Source of the DNA: Platerodrilus igneus
Lineage: Eukaryota; Arthropoda; Insecta; Coleoptera; Lycidae
DNA length: 64,000 nt
Assembly (NCBI GenBank): GCA_036346225.1
Contig: JARFIW010001483.1
Location: 124,001-188,000 of the forward strand
Reading direction: 5' to 3'
Notes under the pieces: generated by a model
What the model saw: only the letters and a program-made list of their open reading frames with translations
Database searches by the model: none
What the model was told of the DNA's origin: nothing
Shown: positions 25,901 to 38,545 of the stretch, piece by piece
How positions within the stretch are numbered: position 1 is the stretch's first letter
How the letters are laid out: each line of letters starts with the position of its first letter
Position numbers and translations under genes: made by a program

Positions 25901-28900
25901 ACTGTGTGAAACAAAATCTTACTAGAAATTACTCCAAGCAGCGTACCACAGTCGATCAGATTTCACAAACGACTTGCTCCATTTCCATAATGCTAACCTG
26001 CAAAGTGTGTAAACACACAAAAATATTAGAATGTCTCGTACACGATACTAACTGCAAACTTACTCTCATAATATTTGATTCAAACCAATATTGTACATTT
26101 GCCCTCAGTGTAGAAGCATATGGGGTTGTAGTAGAATTACTAAAAAACGGTGTTTGAAACCAATTCGTTCTCAACATATCTCAACAGCAGCCGCAGTACA
26201 GTCGGTCAAATTCTACAAAACATTTCGGCATTTCCATAACGTTAATCTACATAACGTGTATACGGTGGAATAATAGGAATTCTCAGAAAAAATAATAACA
26301 GCATTACTCTCATAATTGATTGTAATCTATAGCGGATCGTTTGTCCTTCCAATATATTTAAGCTACCAGTAGCACATCTAGCCTCCGGGTAGATGCAAGT
26401 TTGCCAAAGAATTACTGATACGATGTTTAAAACCAAATCCTTATCAAAGTAGCTTCACAGCAACCGCAGCACAGTCTGTCAAATTCTACAAACATTTGTT
26501 GCATTGCCTTAACAATATACTACAAAGTGTATGCAAATATAGCATAAATTTCAAAAATCTTGGATTAGATATAAACTAGAAACTCACTCTTATAATTGAT
26601 TAAAATAATTAGTTTTTCTTTCAATTGTATGTAAGCTGCCAGTTGTATGTCTATTCTCCGATTAAGAGGACTTAGAGTTGTAGTGGAATTATTCAAAGTA
26701 CAATGTTTGAAACAAAATCGTACTTAAGGTAACTCTACAGCAGCGAGCTACAGCCCTCAGATTGTACAAATAACTCGCTACATTTCCATTCAACTAACCT
26801 GCAAAGTGTGTCAATGCCCTTAATATAAGGAAGCTTCGACCATGATACTAACTGCAAACTTACTCTCATAATAATTGATTAAAACCAGTACCGAAGTGTT
26901 GCTTTTTCCTATGTTGTGCATTTGCCTTCAGGGTAGAAGCATGTGTGGTTGCAGCAGAATTACTAAGGTTACGATATTTGAAACCATATCGTACTCAAAG
27001 TAGTTCGACAGCAGCCGCACTATAATCGGTTGCATGCCACAAAACAACTTTTGCACTTCCATAATAGTAACCTATAAAATGTGTATACAAAGTAATATTA
27101 GGAAGTCACCGAAAAAGTACTAAATGCAAACTTACTCTTAGAATTGATTAAAAGTAGTAGCGAATTGTTTATCCTTAAATCGTATTCAAGGCGCCAGTTG
27201 GACACCTATCTTCCAGGTAAAAGTATGTGGGAATGAAGAGGAATTACTAAAAGCACGACGTTTGAAACCTAATTGTACTCGAAGTAACTCCACTGCAGCT
27301 GCACTAGGGTCGGTCCGCTACAAGAAAAAAAATGGTTGCACTTCCTTAATTCTAATCTACAAAAGTGTATACAGGTAAATATTAGGAATCTCGGAAAAAG
27401 TACTAACCGCAAACTTACTCTCATAAATGATGAAAATCTGTAGCGACTTGATCCTGCTCATAATATTGTACATCTATCCGCTGAATAGACGTGTGATTGC
27501 AGTATAACTAAAAGTAGGTAGATTGAAACCAAGTCGTTCTCAAACTAACTCCACAGCATCCACACCACAGTCTGTCAGGTACTATATACAATTGTTGTAT
27601 GGCAGTAACACTAGACTGCAAAGTCTATGTACATACAGCATGACTATCAGAAAGTATTGGATACGCTACAAACTACAAACTTAATCTCATAAATGATTAA
27701 AACAAATAACAGCGTTTCACTTTCTATTGTCTACAAGCTGTCAGTTATATGTCATTCTCGTTTTTGAAAGATTTGAACTTGCAGTGCTGTTCAAACAATG
27801 ATGCTTGAAAAAGATACCACAAACGAATTGCTTCATTTCCATAATACTAAATCTGCAAAGCGTGTAAATACACAACATCATTAGAAAATTTTGTACAAGA
27901 TATTAACGCAAACTTACTCTCATAATAATTGATCCTAATTAGTAGCAAAGCATTGTTTATCTCACTTTTATGCATTTGAGTTCAGTGAAGAATCATATTA
28001 AGTTGTGTTGAGTTTCTAAAAGGCGATCTTTAAAACCAAATCGTACTTAAAGTAACTCAACAGCAGCTGCACTACATCCCGTCAAAATCTGCAAAACAAT
28101 TCATGCGTTTTAATAATATTAATCCACACAATGTGTATTCGGTGACCCATTAGGAATTCTCGGAAAAATTACTAACTGCATACTTACTCCCATAATTGAC
28201 TAAAATCTATAGCGAATCGTTTCTCCTTAAAATGCATTCAAGGCGCCAGTTGGACACCTATCTTCCATGTAGAAGTATGTAAGAATGAAGAGGAATTAAT
28301 AAAAGTAAGATGTTTGAAACCAAATTGTACTCGAAGTAACTCCACTGCAGCTGCACTAGGGTCGGTCAACAACTAGAAAAAAAAAAACGGATGCACTTCC
28401 TTAATTCTAACCTATAAAAGTGTATACAGTGAAATATTAGGAATCTCGGAAAAAGTACAAACTGTAAACTTACTCTCATAAATGATGAAAATCTGTAGTG
28501 ACTTGTTTCTCCTCAGAATGTTGCACATCTATCCGCTGAATAGACGCGTGATTGCAGTATAATAACTAAAAGTAGGTACATTGAATCCAAGTCGTTCTCA
28601 AATTAACTCCACAACATCCACACCACAGTCTGTCAGGTACTATATACAACTGTTATATGGCAGTAACACTAAACTGCAAAGTTTATGTATATATGACGTG
28701 ACTGTCAGAAAGTACCGGATAAGCTACAAACTACAAACTTAATCTCATAATTGGTTAAAACTAATGACGAAGCGTTTCACTTTCTATTGTATGCATGCTG
28801 CCATTTGCATGTCTCTTCTCCGATTAGGTCGGTTACTCAAAGTATGCTGTTTGAAACAAAATCGTATTAAAAGTCACTCTCTAGCATCGAACCACAGCCA

Positions 28901-29232
28901 GTCAGATTGTATAAATAATTTGTTACATTCCGATACAACTAACCTGCAAAGTGTGTCAATACTCAACAATGTTAGGCAGTTTCAAACATGATACTAGCTG
29001 CAAACTGCTCTCACAGTAATTGATTAAAACCTTTAATAAAGCATTGTTTTTCCAGTGTTGTGCATCTTTCCATGAGGAAAGATGCATGTGGGGTTGCAGT
29101 AGAATTACTAAGAAGGAATGTTTAAAACCAAATCGTACTCAAAGTAGCTCCACATCAGCCTCACTAGTCCGTCAAATTCTTCAAAAAGATGGTGCATTTC
29201 CATAACAGCAACCTACAAAAAGTGTATATAGT
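19989..29232. repeat. Satellite array, segment 2
   Basis: Resumes in the same A monomer that the TG...CA element interrupts, and runs to the RTE insertion. It has the same A, B, C, D and C' monomer types in constant orientation. The region about 19,990-21,250 resembles 41,290-42,560. The region 23,280-27,750 is block duplication III. No gene is seen. Confidence 0.95.
23280..27750. repeat. Block duplication III, right copy
   Basis: Partner of 9,515-13,985. Here the final A monomer lacks the roughly 100-bp deletion seen in the left copy. That places the deletion after this split, or the right boundary just before it. Confidence 0.8.
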
Positions 29233-29493
29233 AGGGGGATAAAGAATACTACTATAGTAAGCCTGCTTATCGTAAAAGGCGATTAAAAGGCGCAGCCAGG
29301 GGCAGCAGCCTTGCTGGCTAAAAGGTATTGGAGGAGGGTCGGTTGGTCTTGGGCGATCCTCAATAATTTACAAGCTTGTTGGGGGTTGGCCGTGACGGAT
29401 ACGGCTTTTTGCTAAAATCTTTAAAAACTGCGTTGTGGAAAGATTCGGGAGCCTACCACAATATTTCCCAGGTGTGCGTGGCCTAAAACACGA
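29233..29493 (+). other. RTE 5' leader
   Basis: A G+C-richer leader precedes the first methionine. It contains GCCTGCTTATCGTAAAAGG and GGCGCAGCCAGGGGCAGCAG, unlike any satellite monomer. Its first bases directly abut the target site, so the element looks close to full length at its 5' end. No separate ORF1 is visible in the leader. I infer that it carries the internal promoter; no motif proves this. Confidence 0.5.
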
Positions 29494-32443
29494 ATGATGG
29501 AGAGCGCACAAGCAAAATTCTTGTCCGGAGGTAAAATACTCCCTCATTCGAATCTCCGGGAGGGAGTACTTGCGGCTCGTCATCGTAAGAATATAAAACA
29601 ACAGTTCGATTTAGTGATTGGGACTTGGAATGTAAGGTTATTACTTAGAGTAGATAAGTTAACGAATTTATTAGTCAAAATGAGAAAGAAAAAGCTGGAC
29701 ATTTTAGATATTAGTGAGGTGAGATAGCCAGATAGTAATGACTTTTGGAAAGATAATTATAGAATAATTACAACTTCTGCAACTAATGGACAGGCAGGGG
29801 TAGGATTAGTGTTAGGTAAAAGATTAGGGCATACAGTTAAAGAGTACTTACATTTTAGTGATAGAATAATTATGGTTAGATTGGGTACAAAAACCACAGA
29901 CACTGTTTTAGTACAGGTTTACATGCCAACAACTCAGTACGAGGATGAGGAAGTAGAAAAGGTATACGAGGATATTAATAGTATAGTGAGAAAAGTAAAA
30001 AGAGATGAGAATTTAATAGTTATGGGCTATTTTAATGCGTCAGTGGGAGAAGGTAATGAGGGAAAAATGGTAGGAAAATTTGGGTATGGCAGACGAAATG
30101 ATAGAGGAGAAAGATTAGTTGAGTTTTGCCAGAAACATAAATTAGTAACTGTAAACACTTTATTCAAACCACATGTTAGGAGAAGATATACCTGGAAAGC
30201 GCCAGGTGATAGGGCTAGATACCAAATAGATTATATTTTAGTTAAACAAAGATTTAGAAACCAAGTTACAAACTGTCGTAGTTATCCAGGGGCTGACATA
30301 GATGACGATCATACCTTAGTTAAAATGAAGTGTAAACTAAAATTCAAAAAATTGGGAAAGGTTAAAAGAGAGGGATGGGATCTAGGTAAGCTTAATGATA
30401 GTAGGGTAAAAGAGGAATATAAACAAGTATTAGATAATAAGAGCAAAGAGATAGCTGTAGGAAAGAACGTAGAAAATAGATGGAAAGAAATAAAACTGAC
30501 TGTACATGATACAGCAACACAGACTATAGGTAAGAAAAAAATAGAAGCAAGAAAACCCTGGGTAACAAAGGAGATATTAGATTTAATAGAGAATAGAAGA
30601 AAGCTTAAACCTTTCAGAGAAGTGGATAGTGAAAGTAAGTAAAAATATAATACAGTTAGAAATAAGATAGTACATGAGTGTAGAAGAGCTAGAAATAAAT
30701 GGATAGATGAGAATTGTAAGGGAATACAAGATGACTTGATAGTAGGTAAGACAAACAGGGCTTACAGCGCAGTTAAAAAGTTTTTTGGGAAAGATAGGAA
30801 AAAATATAATGGTATTAGAGACGAGAATAATGAGCTTCTAATAAATAAAGTTGAGATAGCAGATAGATGGAAAAGATATTTAGAAGATTTATATAAAGGT
30901 AACGATATGGACGAGTTAGAGAACGACCAAGAAGAGGATGTAGAAATAGGGTTCTCAATATTAAGAGAGAAATTTGATAGAGCTGTTCGGAATCTTAAAC
31001 TAAATAAAGCGCCAGGGATAGACGATATTCCCGCAGAATTAATAAAATATGCAAGTCAGAAAACTTTAGACCGATTATATGAACTAGTAAAAGCAATATA
31101 TGACACAGGTGAGGTTCCAATAGATTTCGAAAAAAATATTATTATCCCAATCCCAAAAAAGTAAAGAGCTGATAGGTGTGAGAATTTTAGAACGTTTAGT
31201 TTAACTTCTCATGCTTCCAAAATACTAACAATAATAATTAAAAATAGAGTAGAAGTTTTGACTGAGAATTATTTAGGCGAAGAGCAATATGGTTTTCGTA
31301 AAGACAGAGGGACTAGAGAACCGATACTAATGATTAGGGTAATTATTGAAAAAAGGTTACAAAAAATAAAAAGACTCATTTCGCGTTTGTAGATTTAGAA
31401 AAAGCATTTGATAGGGTTAATTGGATTGTTATGTTCAGGGTTTTGCAAAAAATAGGAATCTCTCATAGGGATAGAAAAATTATTTACATCCTATATAAAA
31501 ACCAAAGCGTAGTAATTAGATTAGATGAAATAGAAAAAGAAGCTAAGATTAGAAATGGTGTCAGTCAGGGTTGTATACTGTCTTCCTTGATTTTTAATGT
31601 TTATATTGAGGAAGCTTTAAACTTAGCTAGAGAGAGAAAAGAGAGAGGTATTAGTGTACAGGGACAGAAAATAGACATGTTACGTTTTGCAGATGATATA
31701 GCCATTGTAGCAGAGTCTAGAAAAGAGTTAGGAAAGTTTTTAAATATTTTAGATGAGATACTACAGAGTAACTATAGTATGAAAATTAACTCAGTAAAGA
31801 CAAAGATAATTACAAGTGAGTTACAGCCTAGTTCTAAACCAAAATTAAAAATAGGTAATACCGAGTTAGAGAAGGTAGATGAATTTTGCTATTTAGGTAG
31901 TATAATTACAAAGGATGGACGTAGCAGAAGGGATATAGTAGCTAGAATAGATCAAGCTAGATAAATGTTTTTAAAAAAAACAACTTACTAATAGCTAATA
32001 GTATTAGTTTAGATAATAGAAAAAGTTTCTTAAAGTCGTACGTATGGAGCGTTTTACTATACGGTAGTGAGACTTGGACAATTAAAGAAGTAGATAAGAA
32101 AAAGATTGAAGCTTTTGAAACTTGGTGTTATAGGAGAATGTTAAAGATTACTTGGACAGATAGAGTAACAAACGAGGAAGTTTATAGAAGAATAGGTGAG
32201 GAACCCTGTATGTGGAAACAATTGAAGGTCAGGAGAGATAGAACGATAAGGCACCAGTTAAGACATGAGGAACTATTTAGTAAAGTCTTAAATTATAGAC
32301 TACCAAACAAAAGTAGAGTAGGAAGGCCTAGACAAAGCTATATTAATCAAATTATTAGAGATTTAGGTTGTGAAGGGTATGCAGACCTTTTTAGACTAGC
32401 TCAAAATAGAAAAGAATTTAGAGCTGCGTCAAACCGACTTTAA
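29494..32443 (+). pseudogene. RTE-clade endonuclease/reverse transcriptase, inactivated
   Basis: One frame of about 980 codons would encode an apurinic-type endonuclease followed by reverse transcriptase, the enzymes of target-primed retrotransposition. Endonuclease landmarks are GTWNVR, ISEVR, FNAS, YTWKAPGD, QIDYILV and DDH. RT landmarks are NKAPGIDDIPAELIK, DLEKAFDRVNW, NGVSQGCILSS and RFADDIAIV, followed by YLGSIIT and LLYGSETW. In-frame stops lie at 29,725, 30,640, 31,162 and 31,962. One-base losses in A runs near 31,366 and 31,978 shift the frame. The usual catalytic D of the GDFNA motif is Y here (codon 30,028). The copy cannot make active enzyme. Clade assignment as RTE is from domain order and motif wording; a tree was not made. 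Confidence 0.9.
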
Positions 32444-32500
32444 GTAAGTGCGAAAACAAAACAAAAAAAAATAAAAATCAGTTTACTAAATGTCACCAGA

Positions 32501-32672
32501 ACATAACTCACAATTAGTTAGTGGTCTGGCATGTTGGTTACGTTTCGTTGCTTAAGCCTTACCATAACATATAATTTAATAAACGTCATCATGACATAAC
32601 TCACAATTAGGTAGCGGTCTAGCATGTTGGCAGCGATTCGTTGCTTAAGCCTTACCATAACATATAATTTAA
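32501..32672. repeat. 93-bp tandem repeat inside the RTE composite (1.85 copies)
   Basis: Two units start at ACATAACTCACAATTAG, at 32,501 and 32,594, and share GTTGCTTAAGCCTTACC and ACATATAATTTAA. The second unit ends near 32,672. The sequence is neither satellite nor recognisable LINE. It lies between the first RTE copy's A-rich tail and the second RTE tail, and may be genomic sequence carried from the source locus. Confidence 0.8.
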
Positions 32673-32804
32673 CACTTTTCCTTTTTTGAAGCAAATAACC
32701 AGGTTATATTTCATTTCCTTATAAATGGTAATCATGTAAACATGTTAGAGTCCTTTAACAACCATCAGGTTGCTAATATTTATGTAGAGCCAGGTGGATA
32801 GGAA

Positions 32805-32936
32805 AAATATAGGAAGACCTAGACCCAGCTATATTAGTCAAATTATTACAAATTTAGATTGTGAAGGGTACAGAATAGAAAAGTTAGAGCTGCGTCAAAC
32901 CGACCTTTAAGTAAGGTCGAAAACAAAATGATGATG
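32805..32936 (+). mobile_element. Second RTE 3' tail fragment
   Basis: This matches the last 170 bp or so of the complete copy: AGGAAGACCTAGAC, TATATTAGTCAAATTATTA, GATTGTGAAGGGTA and AGAGCTGCGTCAAACCGAC. It has an internal loss of about 24 bp. It ends AAAACAAAATGATGATG, a short trinucleotide tail typical of RTE-type elements, directly at the right target site. Confidence 0.85.
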
Positions 32937-35900
32937 AGTGAAATATTAAGAATTCTCAGAAAAAGTGTTAATTGCGAACCTACTCTCATATTTAATTAAA
33001 ACCAATAGCGAGTCGTATCTTCTTCCAATGTATTCAAGGTGTCAGCTGCACATCTATTCTCCGGGTAGCGGTAAGAAAGAATTGCAGTTAAATTACTATA
33101 CTAGTACAATGTTTGTAACCATATCATACTCAAAGCAACTCCACAGCAGCCGCACTAGAGTTGGTCAGATTCTAGAAAACATATTGTTGTTTTCCATAAT
33201 GGTAACCTACAAAAAATGTATACAGTGGAATATTAGAATTCTCGGAAAAAGTAGTAACTGAAAAATTACTCTCATAATAATTTATTAAAGCTAGTACCAA
33301 AACGTTGCTTTTTCCAAAGTTGTGCATTTGGCTTCAGGGTAGAAGCATGTGTGGTTGCAGTAGAACTATTAAGGTTACGTTGTTTGAAACCATATCGTAC
33401 TCGAAGTAAGTCGACAGCAGTGGCACTACAATTGGTTGGATTCACAGTCTGTCAGATTCTACAAACAATTGCTGCATTGCCTTAACAATATACGGCGTTT
33501 GTCTTTTGGGTAGAGGCACGTGTGGTTGCAGTAGAATTACTCAAAATTACGATGTTTGAAACCATATTGTACTCAAAGTAGGTCGACGGCAGCCACACTA
33601 TAATCGGTTGGATACTAAAAAAAAATTGTTGCACTTCCTTAATAGTAACCTACAAAATGAGTATATAAAGAAATATTAGGAATTCTCCGAAAAAGTACTG
33701 ACTACAAAGTTACTCTTAAAATTTGTTAATAGCAGTAGCAAACCGTTTCTCCTCAAAATGTATTCAAGGCGCCAGTTGCACACCTTATCCTCTGAGTAGA
33801 AGTATGTGGGAATAAAGTAGAATTACTAAGAGTACAATGTTCGAAACCAAATTGTACTCAAAGTAACTCCACTACAGTTGCACTAGGTCGGTCAGATTCT
33901 ACAAAAAAAATTGTTACACTTCCATAGTTCTAACCTACAAAAGGTGTATACATTGAAATATTAGAATTCTTGGAAAAGTACTTATTACAAGCTTACTAGC
34001 ATAAAAGGTAAAAATCTGTAGCGACTTGTTTCTCCTCTTAATGTTGCACATTCATTGTACGTGTAGACGCGTGATTGTAGTATAATTACTGAAAGTACAA
34101 TGATTGAAACGATATCTTTCTCAAAGTAACTCCACAGCATCCACACCACAGTCTGTCAGATACTACAAGCAATTGCTGCATTGCCATTACACTAAACTGC
34201 AAGGTCTATGTATATACAGCGTGGCTGTCAGAAAGTATCGAAAACGCTACAAACTACAAACTTAATCTCATAATTGATTAAAACAAATAGCAAAGCGTTT
34301 CAGTTTCTATTGTATGCAAGTTGTCAGTTGTATGTCTATTCTCGGATTTGAAAGATTTGGACTGACAGGGCTAGTCAAGGAATGATGTTTGAAGCAGATA
34401 CCACAAACGATTTGCTTCACTTCCGTAATACTAAATCTGCAAAGTGTGTATATTCACAACATCATTAGGAATTCTTGAACAAGATACCAACGCAAACTTA
34501 CTTTTATAATAATTGATTCTAACTAGTAGCAAAGCATTGCTTATTCCAATTTAGTGTATTTGAATTCAGGATAGAATCATGTTAAGTTATAGTTGAGTTT
34601 CTAAAAAAGCTATCTTTGAAACTAAATCGTACTTAAAGTAACTCAACAGCAGATGCACTACATCCGGTCAAAATGTGTAAATCAATTCTTGCGTTTTAAT
34701 AATAATAATCTACATAATGTGTATACGGTGGCCCATTAGGAATTCTCGGAAAAATTACTAACGGCATACTTACTCTAATAATTGATAAAAATCTGTAGCG
34801 AATCGTTTCTCTTTCCATTGTATTCAAACCACCATTTGTACAACTATCCTCCGGGTAGATGTAGGTTTGTGGTAAAATTACTAAATAATACCATATTTGA
34901 AACCAAATAGTTTTCAAAGTAACTCTCCAGCAACCGCAACACAGTCTGTCAGATTCCATATACAATTGCTGCATTGCCTTAATACTAAATAACAAAATGT
35001 ATGTAAAAATAAAGTGAATATCAAAAAGTTTTGGATTAGCTACAAACTACTAACTTAATCTCACAATTGATTAAAACAAATAGCAAAGCTTTTCACTTTC
35101 TATTGTATGCAAGCTGCCAGTTGTATGTCTGTTCTCCGATTAGGAAGATTTGGACTTGCAATGAAATTACTCAAAATACACTGTGTGAAACAAAATCAAA
35201 CTAAAAATTACTTCACAGCAACGTACCACAGTCGGTCAGATACCACAAGCGACTTGCTCCATTTCCATAAGACTAACCTGCAAAGTGTGTATATACACAA
35301 CAATATTAGAATCGAACAAGATACTAACTGCAAACATACTCATAATATTTGATTCAAACCAGTAACGAAGCGTTGCTTATTCCAATATTGTACATTTGCC
35401 TTCAGCGCTAAAAGCATATGGGATTGTAGTAGAATTACTAAAAGAGCGATGTTTGAAACCAAATCGTATTCAACGTATTCACTATAGTCGGTCAAATTCT
35501 ACAAAGCATTCTTGCATTTCCAAGAGACATAATTCATTGTAATCTGGGGCGAATCGTTTGTCCTTCCAATATATTTAAGCTAAAAGTTGCACATCTAACC
35601 TCGATAGACGTCGGTTTGCCGTAGAATCACTGGTACGATGTTTGAAACCAAATCGTTATCAAAGTAACTTCACAGCTACCGCAACACAGTCTGTCAGATT
35701 CTACAAACAATTATTGCATTGCCTTAACACTATACTGCAAAGTGTATGTAAATATAGTGTAAATTTCATAAATCTCGGATAAGCTCCAAACTACAAACTC
35801 ACTCTCATAATTGATTAAAATAATTAGTTTTTATTTCAATTGTATGCAAACTGCCAGTTGTATATCTATTCTCCTATTAGGAGGACCTAGACTTGCAGTG

Positions 35901-36544
35901 GAATTACTCAAAGTACAATGCTTGAAACAAAATCGTACTTAAAGTAACTCTAGAGAACCGAGCTGCAGCTCTCAGATTATACAAACAATTTGCTACATTT
36001 CCAAACAACTAACCTGCAAAGTGTGTCAATATCCTAAATAATAGAAAGTTTCGACCAAGATACTAACTGCAAACTTACTCTCATAATAATTGATTAAAAC
36101 CAGTACCGAAGAGTTGCTTTTTCCTATGTTGTGCATTTGCCTTCAGGGTAGAAGCATGTGTGGTTGCAGTGGAATTACTAAGATTACGATGTTTGAAACC
36201 ATATCGTACTCAAAGTAGTTCAACAACAGCCGCACTATAATCGGTTGGATTCCACAAAAAAGTTGTTGCACTTCCATAATAGTAAGCTATAAAATGTGTA
36301 TACACAAGGAATATTAGGAATTCACCGAAAAAGTACTAAATGCAAACTTACTCTTAGAATTGATTAAAAGTGGTAGCGAATCGTTTCTCTTTAAGATGTA
36401 TTCAAGGCGCCAGTTGGACACCTATCTTCCAGGTAGAAGTATGTGGGAATGAAAAGGAATTACTAAAAGTACGATGTTTGAAACAAAATTGTACTCGAAG
36501 TAACTCCACTGCAGATGCACTAGGGTCGGTCAGTTACTAGAAAA

Positions 36545-38540
36545 AAGTTACTCTCATAATAATTGATTAAACCCAGTACCAAAGCGTTGCTTTTTTCAAA
36601 GGTGTGCATTTGGCTTCAGGATAGAAGCATGTGTGATTGCAGTAGAATTACTAAGGTTACGTTGTTTGAAATCATATCGTACTCGAAGTAATTTGACGGC
36701 AGTGGCACTACAATCGGTTGGATTCTACAAAAAATTGTTGCAGTTCCATAATAGTATCTTACTAAATGTCTATACAAAGTAATATTAGGAATTCTCCGAA
36801 AACGTACTAACTACAAATTTACTCTTATAATTGATTAAAAGCAGTATCGAATCGTTTCTCCATAAAATGTATTCAAGGCGCCAGTTGCATACCTATCCTC
36901 CGAATAGAAGTATGTGGGAATGAAGTAGAATTACTAAAAATACAATGTTTGAAACCAATTTGTACTCAAAGTAACTCCACTGCAGCCGCACTACAGTTGG
37001 TCAATTTCTACAAACAATTCTTGCATTTCCATAATGGTAATCTACATAATGTGTGTTAGGTGGTATATTATGAATTCACGGAAAAATTACTAACTGCATA
37101 CTTACCCTCGTAATTGTTTACTATCTGTAGCTAATCTTTTCTCCTTCCAATATATTCAAGCTACCAGTTGCACATTTAACCTCTGGGTAGATGTCGGTTT
37201 ACAGTGGAATTACTAGTACAATGATAGAAACCAAACAGTTTTCAAAGTAACAGCACACCAACTGCAACACAGTCTGTCAGATTCTACAAACAATTGCTGC
37301 ATTGCCTTAACACTATACTGCATTTGTCTTCTGGGTAGAGGCACGTGTGGTTGCAATAGAATTACAAAAATTACGATGTTTGAAACCATATTGTACTCAA
37401 AGTAGATCGACAGCAGCCACACTATAATCGGTTGAATACTGAAAAAAAATTGTTGCACTTTCTTAATAGTAACCTTCAAAATGAGCATATAAACAAATAT
37501 TAGGAATTCTCCGAAAAAGTACTGACCACGAAGTTACTCTTATAATTGATTAAAAGTAGTAGCAAACCGTTTCTCCTCAAAATGTATTCAAGGCGCCAGT
37601 TGCACACCTAATCCTCCTGGTAGAAGTATGTGCGAATGAATTGGAGTTACTAAGAGTTCAATGTTCGAAACCAAATTATACTCAAAGTAACTCCACTACA
37701 GTCGCACCAGGGTCGGTCAGGTTCTACAAAAAAAAACTGTTACACTTCCATAATTCTAACCTACAAAAGGTGTATACAATGGAGTATTAGGATTTTCGGA
37801 TAAAGTACTAACTGCAAACTTACTCTCTCATAAATGATGAAAATTTGTAGCGACTTGTTTCTCCTCCCAATGTTGCACATCCATCTTCTGGGTAAAAGTG
37901 TGATTGCAGAATTATTACTAAAGGTAGGTCAATTAAAACTAAATCGTTCTCAAACTAATTCCACAGCATCCACACCACAGTCTGTTAGATACTACAAACA
38001 ATTATTCTATTGCAGTAGCGAGGTGTTGCTTTTTCAAATGCTGTGCATTTGCCTTCAGGGTAGAAGCATGCGTGGCTGCAGTAGAATTAAAATTACAATT
38101 TTTAAACCATTTCATACCCAAAGTCGACAGCAGCCGCACTACAATCGGTTGGACTGTACAAAAAAAATTGTCGCACTTCCATAATAACAACCTACAAAGG
38201 AATTTTAGAAATTGTCCAAAAAAGTACTAACTACAACCTTACTCTTATAATTTATTAAAAACAGTAGCGAATCGTTTTTCCTTCCTATGTATTCAAGCTG
38301 CCAGTTAAACATCTATACTCCGGGTAGACGCGTGATTGCGGTATACTTACTGAAAGTACGATAATTGAAATCAAATCGTTCTCAAACTAACTTCGCTGCA
38401 TCCACACCAGTCTGTCAGATACTACAAACAATTGTTGTATTGTCGTAGCACTAATCTGCAAAGTCTATGTATATATAGCGTGAATATCAGAAAGTCTCGG
38501 ATAAACTACAAACTACAAACTTAGTCTCATAATTGATTAA
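36545..38540. repeat. Block V unit, first copy
   Basis: A unit of about 2 kb, recognisable by GTCTTCTGGGTAGAGGCACG and GCGTGGCTGCAGTAGAATTA. It occurs here, at 39,328-41,230 and at 55,463-57,440. It enters from an out-of-phase joint after ACTAGAAAAAAG. Confidence 0.75.
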
Positions 38541-38545
38541 AACAA

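Larger units (their letters stand above)
29233..32936 (+). mobile_element. Composite RTE-clade LINE insertion (3,704 bp)
   Basis: The satellite reads GTGTATATAGT on the left and AGTGAAATATT on the right. The related monomer at about 50,905-50,920 is continuous, GTGTATATAGTGAAATAT, so everything between is inserted, with a 3-bp AGT duplication. The insertion has four parts: a 260-bp 5' leader; an endonuclease/reverse transcriptase frame up to 32,443 with an A-rich tail; a 93-bp tandem repeat; and a second RTE 3' tail ending in (ATG)n. Clean satellite on both outer edges suggests that the composite arrived as one unit. Confidence 0.85.
27750..36540. repeat. Block duplication IV, left copy (interrupted by RTE)
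   Basis: Apart from the 3.7-kb RTE composite, this matches 49,415-54,290 in monomer order. Shared features include the GTCATTCTCGTTTTTG A monomer, the GTTTCTAAAAGGCGATC joint, the TTGCATGTCTCTTCTCCG A monomer and the TTACTAGCATAAA monomer. One local difference lies near 33,440-33,530, where extra C-type sequence is present here. The partner copy supplies the empty RTE site. Confidence 0.75.

Noticed and set aside
29368..29601. 77-codon minus-strand frame in the RTE leader
   Set aside because: It is a shadow of the leader and the plus-strand endonuclease start, with no recognised domain.
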